DNA of 35,088 nt from Prochlorococcaceae cyanobacterium jk18x22bins.40 (GTDB lineage Bacteria; Cyanobacteriota; Cyanobacteriia; PCC-6307; Cyanobiaceae): NCBI GenBank assembly GCA_022826155.1, contig JAJDVL010000040.1, forward strand, positions 1 through 35,088, read 5' to 3'. Of this stretch, positions 8,433 to 17,041 are shown piece by piece. A program made the translations under genes and the position numbers. The notes beneath the pieces are model-generated. The model worked only from the letters and a program-made list of their open reading frames with translations. It did not search any database and was not told where the DNA came from. Numbering within the stretch: position 1 is the first letter of the stretch; each line of letters begins with the position of its first letter.

Positions 8433-9799
8433 GCAAACCGCAGGGCCGTGCCTCGGCAGTCTTCGTGGAACCTGCCATGGGCATACCCCACCACGCCAGC
8501 CACCACGGTGGCCACCGGCCAGCCCACCAGTTCCCAGCCGTCAAAGGGGGACCAGCCGCACTTGCTCACCATGTCCCCGTTGCGCACCGGGCGGATGGTC
8601 TGTAGATCTACCACGGTCAGGTCCCCATGGCAACCCACCGCCAGGCGGCCCTTGCCCTCCAGCCCGTACAGTTCCGCCGGGCGCTGGCTCATCCAACGGC
8701 TTACGTCCGCCACACTGCAGCGACCGGCCCGGGCCTGGGTCAGCATCAGGGGGAGAGACGTTTCCACACCGGGCATCCCGGAGGGGCAGTCGGGATAGGG
8801 CCGGGCTTTTTCCTCCAGGGTGTGGGGGGCGTGGTCCGTGGCGATGCAATCAATCACCCCGTCCACCAGGGCCTTCCACAGCACCCGGTTATCCTCCTCG
8901 TCCCGCAGGGGAGGGTTCATTTGCGCCCTGGCGCCGAGGCGGCCGTAGGCGGAGCGGTTCAGCAGCAGGTGTTGGGGCGTCACCTCCGTGGACACCAGGA
9001 CTGTTTTCTCGCTGCGCAACAACTCGGCCTCCACACCGGTGGAAAGGTGCAACACATGGAGCCGCCGCTGAAACCGCTCACTCAGCCGGAGGGCATGGCG
9101 GGTGGCCAGCAAGGCCGCCTCCGGATCCTGGATGATGGAATGGAGATCCGCAGGCCGGGGCTCGGTGGTCAGCAGACGCTCCCGCCGTTGCAGAATCCGC
9201 TGCTGGTCCTCCGCGTGGACGGCGATGAGCTTGCGCCCCCGGGCAAACACCTGCTCCTGCACAGCCGGGTCACTGCACTCCAGCACCCCGTGACCGGTCC
9301 CCATGAACATCTTGATGCCGCAGGCCTGGGCCAGGGGACCTTGGTTGTCCTGCTCCAATACCGGCAGGTTGGCGCCGTCACCACAGGCGCCCAGGAAAAA
9401 GCCGTAATGCACACGGCTCACGTCCGCGGCCCGCTCCAGCTTGGCCTTCAGGCTGGCACCGTCAATGGTGGGGGGGCGGGTGTTGGGCATCTCCAGGTAA
9501 CTGGTCACCCCACCCCGGAGGCAGGCCCGGCTGGCGGTGATCAGGTCCTCCTTGTGGATGAGGCCCGGATCGCGGAAATGGACCTGGGGATCCACCACCC
9601 CCGGCAGCACGTGGTGCCCCCCGGCGTCCAGGCAAGGCAAGTCGGGATCCGCCGTGATGTCTGCTCCGACGGCCTGGATGCATCCATCACGAATGATCAG
9701 GCCACCCCGCAGCAACCGGCCATCCGGCTGCAGTATCAAGCCGTTGTGGACAATCAGATGCTGCCCTCGCCAGGGATGGTGCTCCATCAGTGCCGTCAT
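8429..9799 (-). CDS. pyrC: Dihydroorotase
   Basis: This amidohydrolase cyclises carbamoyl aspartate to dihydroorotate in pyrimidine synthesis. Motifs are VVDPQVHFRDPGLIHKEDL, YLEMPNTRPPT, GIKMFMGT (site of the bridging Lys), VHAEDQQ, LHVLHLSTG and CIATDHAPHTLEEK with the catalytic Asp, then MPGVETSLPLML. The usual HxH is QVH here; I recall a Gln at this place in one dihydroorotase subgroup, so it is not taken as inactivating. The frame is open to a TTG at 9850, which would overlap lepB; ATG 9797-9799 (MTALMEHHP, 456 residues) is preferred. It is divergent from lepB and tail-to-tail with bioC. Confidence 0.88.
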   Translation of the reverse strand: MTALMEHHPWRGQHLIVHNGLILQPDGRLLRGGLIIRDGCIQAVGADITADPDLPCLDAGGHHVLPGVVDPQVHFRDPGLIHKEDLITASRACLRGGVTSYLEMPNTRPPTIDGASLKAKLERAADVSRVHYGFFLGACGDGANLPVLEQDNQGPLAQACGIKMFMGTGHGVLECSDPAVQEQVFARGRKLIAVHAEDQQRILQRRERLLTTEPRPADLHSIIQDPEAALLATRHALRLSERFQRRLHVLHLSTGVEAELLRSEKTVLVSTEVTPQHLLLNRSAYGRLGARAQMNPPLRDEEDNRVLWKALVDGVIDCIATDHAPHTLEEKARPYPDCPSGMPGVETSLPLMLTQARAGRCSVADVSRWMSQRPAELYGLEGKGRLAVGCHGDLTVVDLQTIRPVRNGDMVSKCGWSPFDGWELVGWPVATVVAGVVGYAHGRFHEDCRGTALRFA

Positions 9800-9843
9800 G
9801 GGGATCGATGCTCCATGGCTAATGTGTCCATCATTCCAAACGG

Positions 9844-10545
9844 GTGTCAACCGTGGATGCAGGACAGCCTTCCGACCCGGGGACAGATCCCTCCCGCTGG
9901 TCCCGGATCGCCACAGGCTTGCTGGGTATTCTGGTCAGCCCCTCCGTGCTGATGCTGGCCAGCTTCATCACCCTGCGTGCGTTGGTGGTGGAGGCCCGCT
10001 TTATCCCCTCCGGCTCCATGCTGCCCGCCTTGCAACTGCAAGACCGTCTCCTGGTGGATAAGCTCAGCTATCGCTTCCGCCCACCGGAACGGGGGGATAT
10101 CGTGGTGTTCCACTCCCCCTATCGCTTTGCTCCCATCGGCTATAATGTCTCCGATCCTTTCTGGGGGCAATGTACCTTGGTGGCCTTACCGGGGTTGGCC
10201 CAGGTGTTCCGCCATCCCAAATGCGATGCTTACATCAAGCGGGTGGTGGCGCTCCCGGGTGAGCGGGTGGTGGTGGATCCCCTTGGGCAAGTGTGGATCA
10301 ACGGGGAGCGGCTCCGTGAGCCCTACGTGGATCACAACTGCGACAACGTGGAACGCCTTTGCCGCCTCCTGTCTGCCCAGGTTCCTCCCGGCCATGTGCT
10401 GGTGCTGGGGGACAACAGGCCCAACAGCCAGGATGGGCGCTTCTGGGGATTCCTGCCCATGGAACAAGTCATCGGCCGCGCCTGGCTACGCTTCTGGCCA
10501 CCGGAAACCTCCGGCCCCCTGCCGCCAGCCGACGGGGCCGGTTGA
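9844..10545 (+). CDS. lepB: Signal peptidase I
   Basis: This 233-residue membrane-bound leader peptidase removes signal peptides from exported proteins on the lumenal or periplasmic side. One transmembrane segment spans about 24-45. It is followed by box B FIPSGSMLPALQLQDRLLV with nucleophile S58, box D YIKRVVALPGE with general base K132, and box E VLGDNRPNSQDGRFWG. The start is GTG (STVDAGQPS). Upstream it faces divergent pyrC. Its TGA abuts the stop of the convergent dihydroorotase-like gene (TGATCA). Confidence 0.93.
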   Translation: MSTVDAGQPSDPGTDPSRWSRIATGLLGILVSPSVLMLASFITLRALVVEARFIPSGSMLPALQLQDRLLVDKLSYRFRPPERGDIVVFHSPYRFAPIGYNVSDPFWGQCTLVALPGLAQVFRHPKCDAYIKRVVALPGERVVVDPLGQVWINGERLREPYVDHNCDNVERLCRLLSAQVPPGHVLVLGDNRPNSQDGRFWGFLPMEQVIGRAWLRFWPPETSGPLPPADGAG

Positions 10546-11856
10546 TCAGGGCTTGGCCAGCCAGCGGCCCGGCGTCAAGCCACTGGCCACCACCCGGCCT
10601 TGAACGATGCGTCCCTGCCATGGACGATTGACCCCGCCCCGTCCTGGACCATGGCAAGGCATGGTCCAGGGATCGTTGGGGGAAAAGAGAAGCCAGCGGC
10701 TGGAGCCCGGCTTGAGGATCTCCGGGGGGTGGCCCAGAAATTGCTGAGCGCCCCAGCAGAGCAGCCACCAGAGGTGTTCCACGGGGAGGCCCAGACCCTC
10801 CACCAGTTCTTTCCAGAGCAAGGGCAAAACATGGGCATGGCCCGCCAGGCCAGAGGGGCGCTCCTCCACGGGCAACAACCGCTGGTGGTGGTCAATGGCG
10901 CGGTGGTTGACCGTGATACAGGTGATCAACCCTTGCCGCACCGCCTGCTGAAGTGCCTGACGATCCCGGCGCCCCCCCAGGGAGGGCTGTACCCGCCAAC
11001 TGTCCGCCAACTTGGTGAGGCCGGAGGTGTCCTCCACCAAGTGCCACCAATGGACAGCGGCGTCCATGGTGGGGCGGTGCTGTTGGAGGCACGCCACGGC
11101 GGCGGCAGTGGAAACATTGAGCAGACGCAACCCGGTGGCGCCGTCCACCAGTTCGGCGGCTTGAAGAAGCTGCCCCAGGGGCAACAATTCACTGGCCACC
11201 GGATCCATGGGCAGACCCAGGCGCAGGGCATCGGCCCCTTCCCTGGCCACGCCACCGGCTTGCAATTGGGGATCCCGCGGCGCCACGGCCAGGGGAGATC
11301 CCTGCCCACGGTGGTGGGCATCCGACTGCCATTGCAAGCCATGGAACAGGAGCTCATGGCCGGGGCAGGCCTCCTCCGCCAGGCCCACGGCGCCCGCAGC
11401 CAGCAGGGCGCCGTGATTGCTGAAGTCCTGCCCGGCGCCGCCCGCGGTGAAGCTGCCCCAACTGAGCAACTCCAAGCCATGGTGGCAGCCCGTGATCAAC
11501 CCCTGGGGCTGGTCGCGCCACGGTGTGGCCTGGGGGGACAGGGCCACCGTGCCGTAGCCTCCTCGCAAGGCCTCTACCGCCAAGCGAGGCAGGTCTTCCA
11601 CCAAGCCGTGGGCCTCCTCCAGGTGGCTGTAGGGATCCACCAGGCACGGCCCCAACCAGAGATCCGCCGCGGGCACCACAGGGGTGGCATCCCCCACGGT
11701 GAGGGCGCCAGGGGTAGACCAGTCGCCAATCCGGTCCCCGTCCAGCAGCACGTCCCGCCGCCGGGGTGGTTGATGGGGCGCAACCACCACCCACACATTA
11801 CGCAACAGCAACTGTTCAGCCGCGGGCAACGGCTCAACGTCAGCCGTCACCATCAC
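10546..11856 (-). CDS. Dihydroorotase-like protein with eroded metal site
   Basis: This 436-residue amidohydrolase-fold protein is related to dihydroorotase. The block DPYSHLEEAHG stands where DxHxHFRxPG should be, and CITVNHRAIDHHQ aligns with CIATDHAPHTLEE of the neighbouring PyrC. The His pair is replaced (Y-S-H) and the catalytic Asp is Asn. The following ERPSGLAGHAHVLPLLW preserves the fold signature, so the protein is homologous but probably not a working dihydroorotase. It could be a structural partner, like inactive dihydroorotase-like subunits seen with some aspartate transcarbamoylases, or have a new activity. It overlaps the upstream histidine phosphatase by 4 bases, suggesting co-translation. 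Confidence 0.75.
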   Translation of the reverse strand: MMVTADVEPLPAAEQLLLRNVWVVVAPHQPPRRRDVLLDGDRIGDWSTPGALTVGDATPVVPAADLWLGPCLVDPYSHLEEAHGLVEDLPRLAVEALRGGYGTVALSPQATPWRDQPQGLITGCHHGLELLSWGSFTAGGAGQDFSNHGALLAAGAVGLAEEACPGHELLFHGLQWQSDAHHRGQGSPLAVAPRDPQLQAGGVAREGADALRLGLPMDPVASELLPLGQLLQAAELVDGATGLRLLNVSTAAAVACLQQHRPTMDAAVHWWHLVEDTSGLTKLADSWRVQPSLGGRRDRQALQQAVRQGLITCITVNHRAIDHHQRLLPVEERPSGLAGHAHVLPLLWKELVEGLGLPVEHLWWLLCWGAQQFLGHPPEILKPGSSRWLLFSPNDPWTMPCHGPGRGGVNRPWQGRIVQGRVVASGLTPGRWLAKP

Positions 11857-13199
11857 AGGGCGCCAGCGGCGGTCTCATCCAGAACACCCCCCAGATGACC
11901 CGTGAGGTTCAGGCTGTACACAATTGCGGGGCCAGAACCGCCTTCAGGGTAGTCGATCACCGAGACGCCCCCGTTGCCTTGTTTTACGCACCAGATGCGG
12001 GCTGGGGAGAGGCCCAACAGGTGGCAGAGGACCGCCTTGTTCACGGCGTCATGGGCCACCACCAGGGCGGTTTCCCCCTCTTCCAACCCTTGGGCAATGC
12101 GCTCCATGGTGACCACAGCCCGTTGGGACACCTGCTGAATGGTTTCCCCACCGGGGCCAGGCATCACCATCTGGTGGGGGGCCGTCTTCCACGTGGCCAA
12201 CAATTGGGGCCACCGGGCCTGGATGTCCTGCTCCAGCTTGCCCTCCCACAGCCCGTGGCCGATTTCCAACAACCCTTCACAGGTGACGAGGGGGACGCCG
12301 GCATGGTGCGCCAGCACCAGTTCCGCAGTCTCGCGGGGGCGGGCCATGGGGCTGGTGTAGGCCCGCTTGACGGGACTGTGACGCAGAAAGGCGGCCGCCT
12401 GTTGGGCCTGCTGGCGACCGGTGGCATTGAGGGGCACGTCAATTTGCCCCTGAAAGCGGCTCTGGCGGTTCCAGTCCGTTTCCCCATGGCGCAACAGCAG
12501 GATGCGCCCACCCCGCCGCGGACCGGGCACCACAGGCTCCAGGTGGACGGTGCTGTTGAGGGACTCCACCTGCACCGTGGCAGTGGCGGTGTCAGCGCCA
12601 CCACCGTCCTGCACGTTGAGGACACTGAGGGCGCAGTTGTTCAACCGCAGCCGGGCAAACTGCTCCGGCCCCAGGTCCAGGGCTGCCAACACTACACAGC
12701 GCAGGATGGCGTTGTGGGCCACCACCAGCACGGTCTTGCCCTGGTGGCGCTGACACAGCCGCCGCCAGAACCGCCGGGCCTGCTGGTGGAGTTCACGAAT
12801 GGGTTGATAGCTGGAACCGTCGGCCCGCTGAAGGGTCAATTGCTCGGGGTGTTCCCGCCAGGTGCGCTCTTCCTGGGGCCATCCGTCGATCACCTGCTGG
12901 TGGGATTTCCCCGACCACGGCTCCAACTCCACCTCCAGCAAATCATCGTCGTACGCAACGGCCGGCGTGACCCCGGAGCGAGCGCTGCACACCAGCGCCG
13001 CGGTGTGGGCCGCACGGCGCAAGGGTGAGGACAACACGGCGTCAAACCGGACCTCAGCCAGCGCTTCCCCGGTGCGGCGAGCCATGGTCTCTCCGTCGGC
13101 AGCGAGGGTGGAGTCGTCGTCACGACCCTGGATTCTCCCCTGCACGTTGTAGGTGCTGAGGCCATGACGCAACAAAAGAACACGGATCGCCAAGGGCAC
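11853..13199 (-). CDS. Two-domain histidine phosphatase (phosphoglycerate mutase-like)
   Basis: This 448-residue protein has two complete histidine-phosphatase domains. Domain 1 (about 5-190) has LLLRHGLSTYN with H12, LSSPLRRAAHTA with R61 and VVAHNAILR with H162. Domain 2 (about 231-425) has LLLRHGETDWN with H238, TSPMARPRETA, E312 and VVAHDAVNK with H383. Both catalytic sets appear complete. Cyanobacterial members are often annotated as phosphoglycerate mutase, but at least one acts as phosphoserine phosphatase, so the substrate is open. The start is GTG at 13197-13199 (MPLAIRVLLLRHG). It is the first gene of a two-gene unit with the dihydroorotase-like gene. Confidence 0.85.
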   Translation of the reverse strand: MPLAIRVLLLRHGLSTYNVQGRIQGRDDDSTLAADGETMARRTGEALAEVRFDAVLSSPLRRAAHTAALVCSARSGVTPAVAYDDDLLEVELEPWSGKSHQQVIDGWPQEERTWREHPEQLTLQRADGSSYQPIRELHQQARRFWRRLCQRHQGKTVLVVAHNAILRCVVLAALDLGPEQFARLRLNNCALSVLNVQDGGGADTATATVQVESLNSTVHLEPVVPGPRRGGRILLLRHGETDWNRQSRFQGQIDVPLNATGRQQAQQAAAFLRHSPVKRAYTSPMARPRETAELVLAHHAGVPLVTCEGLLEIGHGLWEGKLEQDIQARWPQLLATWKTAPHQMVMPGPGGETIQQVSQRAVVTMERIAQGLEEGETALVVAHDAVNKAVLCHLLGLSPARIWCVKQGNGGVSVIDYPEGGSGPAIVYSLNLTGHLGGVLDETAAGAL

Positions 13200-13691
13200 A
13201 CCAACACCGGAAGCGGCGCTACCCTATCGCAGGTGAGCGCAAGCGGCTTGGCAAGGGAACCTCTCCGCGCCTTAAGCTCCCCTTGGCCGGCTACGTCGTA
13301 AGGCGGTGTCCTTGGCTGTGCCAGCAACTTCTTATCCCTTCTCTCCTCAAAGCGGAAGTGTGCAGGGCCATCACCCAAGGTCTTCCCCAGTGCCACCAGA
13401 GGGGAGCAGGTCCAGCCAGTGGACCCCAGGGTGGAAGGGGGAGGGCCGCCAGCGGGGAGCAGGAGCAGGGAAACTGCACAACATATTGGTGCCCCGGCAG
13501 GTTTCAAGGCATGGCGCGGGGCATCATTACAGGACAATCAATAAAGTGTCATAATAAATTACTCATAAAATGATCCAATGGTTCATCATTGTGGTGTTTC
13601 TTCTTGACTATCTGTATTATATTCAGTACACAAAAACCGTTCAAGCTCTTCGCCATACATCGAAAGAGCGCCATGGTTTCCCCTGTCCACA
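13200..13691. other. 492-base region without a recognised gene
   Basis: No open frame here looks like a protein gene. The part from 13200 to 13530 is GC-rich and holds an inverted repeat CGCCTTA / TAAGGCG (13268-13274, 13299-13305) and a longer nested hairpin at 13359-13480. From about 13535 onward the composition turns strongly AT-rich and leads into the small ORF at 13701. It must also carry the promoter of the histidine phosphatase gene. Confidence 0.5.
13359..13480 (-). ncRNA. Candidate structured non-coding RNA
   Basis: Nested complementary segments form one long interrupted hairpin. They are 13359-13365 with 13474-13480 (TGTGCAG/CTGCACA, 7 bp), 13382-13388 with 13437-13443 (CTTCCCC/GGGGGAG, one G-U), 13393-13397 with 13429-13433 (CCACC/GGTGG), and 13409-13414 with 13420-13425 (GGTCCA/TGGACC) around a 5-base loop. 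On the minus strand TTGAAA and TATGTT spaced by 16 bases lie at the outer edge and could start transcription at about 13475. A rod with a central bubble recalls 6S RNA, but it is shorter and I cannot match its sequence. Strand and identity are inferred. Confidence 0.3.
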
Positions 13692-13700
13692 GTGGAGAAA

Positions 13701-13913
13701 ATGCTTAAAGTACTAAAAAGTTTTGACCCCAGGATTATTATTGATTCTGATTTTATTTATGATGTTTCTTTGGCCAAGTCTTTGGCAAATTGTATTTTAA
13801 CCAATGAAGATAAAACTGAACTTAAAAAACCCTTTTATAAACTTTACTGTGGATTGGTAGATGCCTACAACCGTGAAGTTTCCAAACATAATCGCCAGAT
13901 GAATGCAACATAA
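13701..13913 (+). CDS. Small hypothetical protein in AT-rich island
   Basis: This 70-residue product begins MLKVLKSFDPRIIIDSDFIY. It is rich in Lys, Ile, Asn and Asp and lacks a signal peptide or membrane segment. GGAG sits three bases before the ATG at 13701; a GTG at 13692 is an alternative start. Codon use is AT-rich, unlike every neighbour, so it probably arrived by transfer or belongs to a remnant. I do not recognise a family. A hairpin follows the stop directly (13916-13940). Confidence 0.45.
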   Translation: MLKVLKSFDPRIIIDSDFIYDVSLAKSLANCILTNEDKTELKKPFYKLYCGLVDAYNREVSKHNRQMNAT

Positions 13914-13915
13914 GC

Positions 13916-13940
13916 CGGTTATGGCAACAGGCCATAGCCG
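13916..13940 (+). terminator. Hairpin after the small AT-rich ORF
   Basis: CGGTTATGGC (13916-13925) and GCCATAGCCG (13931-13940) pair over 10 bp with one G-U around a 5-base loop, two bases after the TAA at 13911-13913. No T tract follows, so termination is only suggested by position and stem strength. It could equally serve the convergent mutS2 transcript. Confidence 0.4.
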
Positions 13941-14070
13941 CCAGTACGGATAGATTGGCTCTGGACGACCCCTGGAGCCCTCCTGTGGGGCGCAAGGCAA
14001 GCCTGAGCTTAGCTAATCCTTGATGCAGCTCCATACCAGGGTCTGCGCCAGGTCGTGGTGGCTGAGCATC

Positions 14071-16608
14071 TCAGATGCGCGGCCACACCACGGTGCAGCC
14101 CATGCCCCCGTCCCCCGGCTCCGCATCGTGGAAGCGCTCCACCTGGTTGGTGGTTTTCAGCCAGTCCCGGAGGCCTCGCTTGAGTCGCCCCGTGCCGATG
14201 CCGTGGATCACCCAGACAGGGCCGTTGCAGCGACTGAGTTGATCCGCCACGGCGGATTCCGCCTCATGGAGCCGGAATCCGCGCAGGTCGATGGTGTTGG
14301 TAGCACAGCGCACCTCCGGGCCGGGGGTCAGGGGCTGGCGGTGGGTCACCTGCACCGGGGGGACGGCGTGGTGGGGCTCGTCCCCGTTGAGGGACTCCAC
14401 GTCGTCCACGTGGGCCTGGAGTCGCATGGGGCCACAGCGCAGTTCCAGCATCCGGCCGTTATCTTTCACGTCCAGCACCTCCGCCGCCTTCCCCAGGCGC
14501 CGCAGCCGCACCCTCATGCCCACATGGGGTGACCACCCCTGGTGGTACGGCAGTTGGCGCAATAGGTCCGGCGCGGTGGCGCTCTGCAGGTATCGGCCTT
14601 GTTTGAGGGCCTTCAGACGTTGACCAGCCCGGCGGGCCTGCTCGCCGTCCGGTGGTCCTTGGCGCAGGGTGCGGATGATGCGGGCCACCTCCTGCCGGGC
14701 AGCCTGGATGGAGTCCTCCAACTGCTGTTGCCGCTGCTGTTGCCGCTGGGCCATGTCACTCTGCTGCCGTTGCCAATGGCTGAGCACCTGGGCGTGGAGT
14801 TGTTCGGTGCGGGCCAGGAGGGCAGCGGCAGCGGCAGCGGCTTCGTCCTGCTGTTGCCGTTGCTGCTCCAGACCACTGATGATGGAACTTACCTCACCCG
14901 CTTGCTGGGGCTTGAGCAAGGCCTGGGCCTGGCTCAGAACCGCTGGATCCAGGCCCAGGCGCTGGGCAATGGCCAGGGCGTTGCTGCGACCGGGGATGCC
15001 CCACTGCAACTGATAGGTGGGGGCCATGGTGGCCTCGTCAAAGGCGACGGAGGCGTTTTCAAAGCGGTCGTCTTCATATTTGAGCGCCTTGAGGGCGCTG
15101 CAGTGGGTGGTGGCCATGGTGAGGCGGACCCGATCCGCCATGTGGCGCAACAGGGCGATGGCCAGGGCGGACCCTTCACTTGGGTCCGTGCCGGCCCCCA
15201 ACTCGTCCAGCAACACCACGCCGTTGGTGTTGGCCGTGGGCGAGGCCTCAACAGCTTCAAGGATGCGCGCCAGTCGCCTGATGTGGCCACTGAAGGTGGA
15301 GAGGTTTTGCTGGAGGGATTGCTCGTCGCCGATGTCGGCAAGCACCAGGTCAGCCCACGGCAGTCGGGCCGGACCGGCGCAGAGTACCGGCAGCCCTGCG
15401 CGAGCCATGAGGAGAGCCAGGCCCAGGCTTTTGAGAACCACGGTCTTTCCCCCTGTATTGGGTCCGGTGATGGCCACCACCCGCTGGTGGGGGCGCACCT
15501 GAACGTCCACCGGAACCACCTCGGCGCCGCCATCCTGCTGCTGTTGCCACACCAGCAGCGGATGACGCAACTGCCGCAGCAGGATGGGCTCCTCAGCTAC
15601 CCCAACGGCATTTCCGGCTTCGTCATTCCCGGCTTCATCGGCCTTCAGGCCGGTCTCCAGGAAGTCCGGTTGGATGCCGCCCATGGCGGCCCCGTAGCGA
15701 CCCCGCGCCAGGGCCATGTCGAGCCGCAGCAGGGCTGCACGGGTGTCCAGAAGATGTTGGGCATCATCCGCCACCAGTTGACTGAGCTGCCGCAGCACCT
15801 GCTCCTCCTCTTGCCGCTCCTGGGCCTCCAGGTCACGGATGCGATTTCCCAGGGGCACCAGCGCCTGGGGCTCCGCAAACAAGGTGTTGCCGGAGGTGGA
15901 GCTGTCATGCACCAACCCGGGCAACTGGTCCAGGGTGCCCGCTTTGAGGGCCAGCACGGCGCGCCCATGGCGGGAGGAGACGATGGTGTCCTGCAGCACC
16001 GCCTGATGACGCCGCAGCAACACGTGAAGCTGTTGACGCAACTCAAGGCGCAACTGACCCAGTTGATGGCGCACGGCCGCCAGGGCGCCGCTGGCGCGAT
16101 CCGCCACATGACCACCCTCCTCCAGACAATGGTTCAGTCGGTGCTCAAGCTGGTGCAAGCCCTGTAACCGGGCCAGGCAGGCGCTGGTCACCGGCAGCCT
16201 GTGGGGATCATTGATCTGACGCCGCAGTTTGCGCACAGCGGCCATGGTGGTGGCCACCCCCAGCAGGGCCTCACCCGTGGCAATTCCCCCCTTGCAACAA
16301 CGCTCCACCAGGGGATTCAGGTCAACCACGCCACGAAAATCCAGCCCTCCCTCCAGTTGCTGGTCCCGCTCCAGTAGCTCCCGGGTTTCCTGTTGAAGAC
16401 GCTGGCTCTGGAATAAATCAGCGGGCAGGGACAACTGCAGCAGGGCCTGGTGCCCCATGGTGGTGGAGGCAAAACCGGCCAGGTGCTGGCAGAGTTCCGG
16501 CCACCCCAGAAGCTCCAGAGCTTCCTCCTGAATCGCTGGCAGGGAGTTGTGCTCCACCACAGGCCGCACTTCAGGTTGCGGCGGTGGCTGCGGGTGTGGC
16601 GGTGGCAC
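14071..16608 (-). CDS. mutS2: Endonuclease MutS2
   Basis: This protein of about 845 residues is a MutS homologue lacking the mismatch-recognition domain; MutS2 proteins act on recombination intermediates or rescue collided ribosomes. The order is an N-terminal MutS core (EEALELLGWPELCQHLAGFA), Walker A ITGPNTGGKTVVLKS at about 380-395, DIGDEQSLQQNLSTFSGH and Walker B VVLLDELGAGTDPSEG. A Gln/Arg-rich coiled coil follows at about 560-640, then a C-terminal Smr nuclease domain with IDLRGFRLHEAE and HGIGTGRLKRGL. The ATG at 16608 overlaps the glyoxalase-like gene by 38 bases and gives a proline-rich start; GTG at 16560 or 16557 (VEHNSLPAIQEEAL) fits the family better. Confidence 0.93.
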   Translation of the reverse strand: MPPPHPQPPPQPEVRPVVEHNSLPAIQEEALELLGWPELCQHLAGFASTTMGHQALLQLSLPADLFQSQRLQQETRELLERDQQLEGGLDFRGVVDLNPLVERCCKGGIATGEALLGVATTMAAVRKLRRQINDPHRLPVTSACLARLQGLHQLEHRLNHCLEEGGHVADRASGALAAVRHQLGQLRLELRQQLHVLLRRHQAVLQDTIVSSRHGRAVLALKAGTLDQLPGLVHDSSTSGNTLFAEPQALVPLGNRIRDLEAQERQEEEQVLRQLSQLVADDAQHLLDTRAALLRLDMALARGRYGAAMGGIQPDFLETGLKADEAGNDEAGNAVGVAEEPILLRQLRHPLLVWQQQQDGGAEVVPVDVQVRPHQRVVAITGPNTGGKTVVLKSLGLALLMARAGLPVLCAGPARLPWADLVLADIGDEQSLQQNLSTFSGHIRRLARILEAVEASPTANTNGVVLLDELGAGTDPSEGSALAIALLRHMADRVRLTMATTHCSALKALKYEDDRFENASVAFDEATMAPTYQLQWGIPGRSNALAIAQRLGLDPAVLSQAQALLKPQQAGEVSSIISGLEQQRQQQDEAAAAAAALLARTEQLHAQVLSHWQRQQSDMAQRQQQRQQQLEDSIQAARQEVARIIRTLRQGPPDGEQARRAGQRLKALKQGRYLQSATAPDLLRQLPYHQGWSPHVGMRVRLRRLGKAAEVLDVKDNGRMLELRCGPMRLQAHVDDVESLNGDEPHHAVPPVQVTHRQPLTPGPEVRCATNTIDLRGFRLHEAESAVADQLSRCNGPVWVIHGIGTGRLKRGLRDWLKTTNQVERFHDAEPGDGGMGCTVVWPRI

Positions 16609-17020
16609 CCATGGCCGGCGTCACGTTGGCAGGAATTCCCCCCTGGGGTTCGTAGAGCATTTCCAGCCAGTTACCCTCCGGATCCCGAAAGTAGAAAGAG
16701 GCTGTTCCGTCCCGGTGATCATGCACCGCACCCACCGCCACGCCCGCAGTCTTGAGCCAGGAATGGGCCGCATCGACAGCGGCGCGATCCCGAAAATGGA
16801 AGGCAAAGTGAGGTCCTGCAGAGCGGTAGCCGGGTCCCAGCAGGGCCAAACCCTCCCGCCCCGGTCTGGTTTCCAGGTAGCACCAATCCTGGGCGTCCCA
16901 CACCAGTTCCATGCCAAGGGCGCAGTAAAAGCGCTTGGCCCGTTCCATGTCCTGGACACGGATGGCCACGTGACCCAGCCGTTCAACAGCAGCCATGGAT
17001 GTTCCGAGGGGGAGTTCCAT
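16571..17020 (-). CDS. VOC superfamily protein (glyoxalase-like)
   Basis: This 149-residue protein has one vicinal-oxygen-chelate domain: RLGHVAIRVQDMERAKRFY with a metal-ligand His, GPHFAFHFRD, and SFYFRDPEGNWLEMLYEP with the ligand Glu. It resembles glyoxalase/dioxygenase-type VOC proteins, but the substrate cannot be read. Residues 129-149 form an Ala/Thr-rich tail. A start at M9 (MAAVERLGHV) is also possible. It lies 21 bases after the small membrane protein gene and overlaps the mutS2 start. Confidence 0.82.
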   Translation of the reverse strand: MELPLGTSMAAVERLGHVAIRVQDMERAKRFYCALGMELVWDAQDWCYLETRPGREGLALLGPGYRSAGPHFAFHFRDRAAVDAAHSWLKTAGVAVGAVHDHRDGTASFYFRDPEGNWLEMLYEPQGGIPANVTPAMGATATPAATAAT

Positions 17021-17041
17021 TCTGGCTTCTTTCTGGGGCGC

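Noticed and set aside
13359-13480. Signal recognition particle RNA
   Set aside because: The conserved GGAAG-CAG internal loop and GNRA-type tip of bacterial SRP RNA are not present in either strand.
12890-13537. 215-codon minus-strand frame extending over the gene-free region
   Set aside because: It overlaps the start of the histidine phosphatase in another frame and has no family features.
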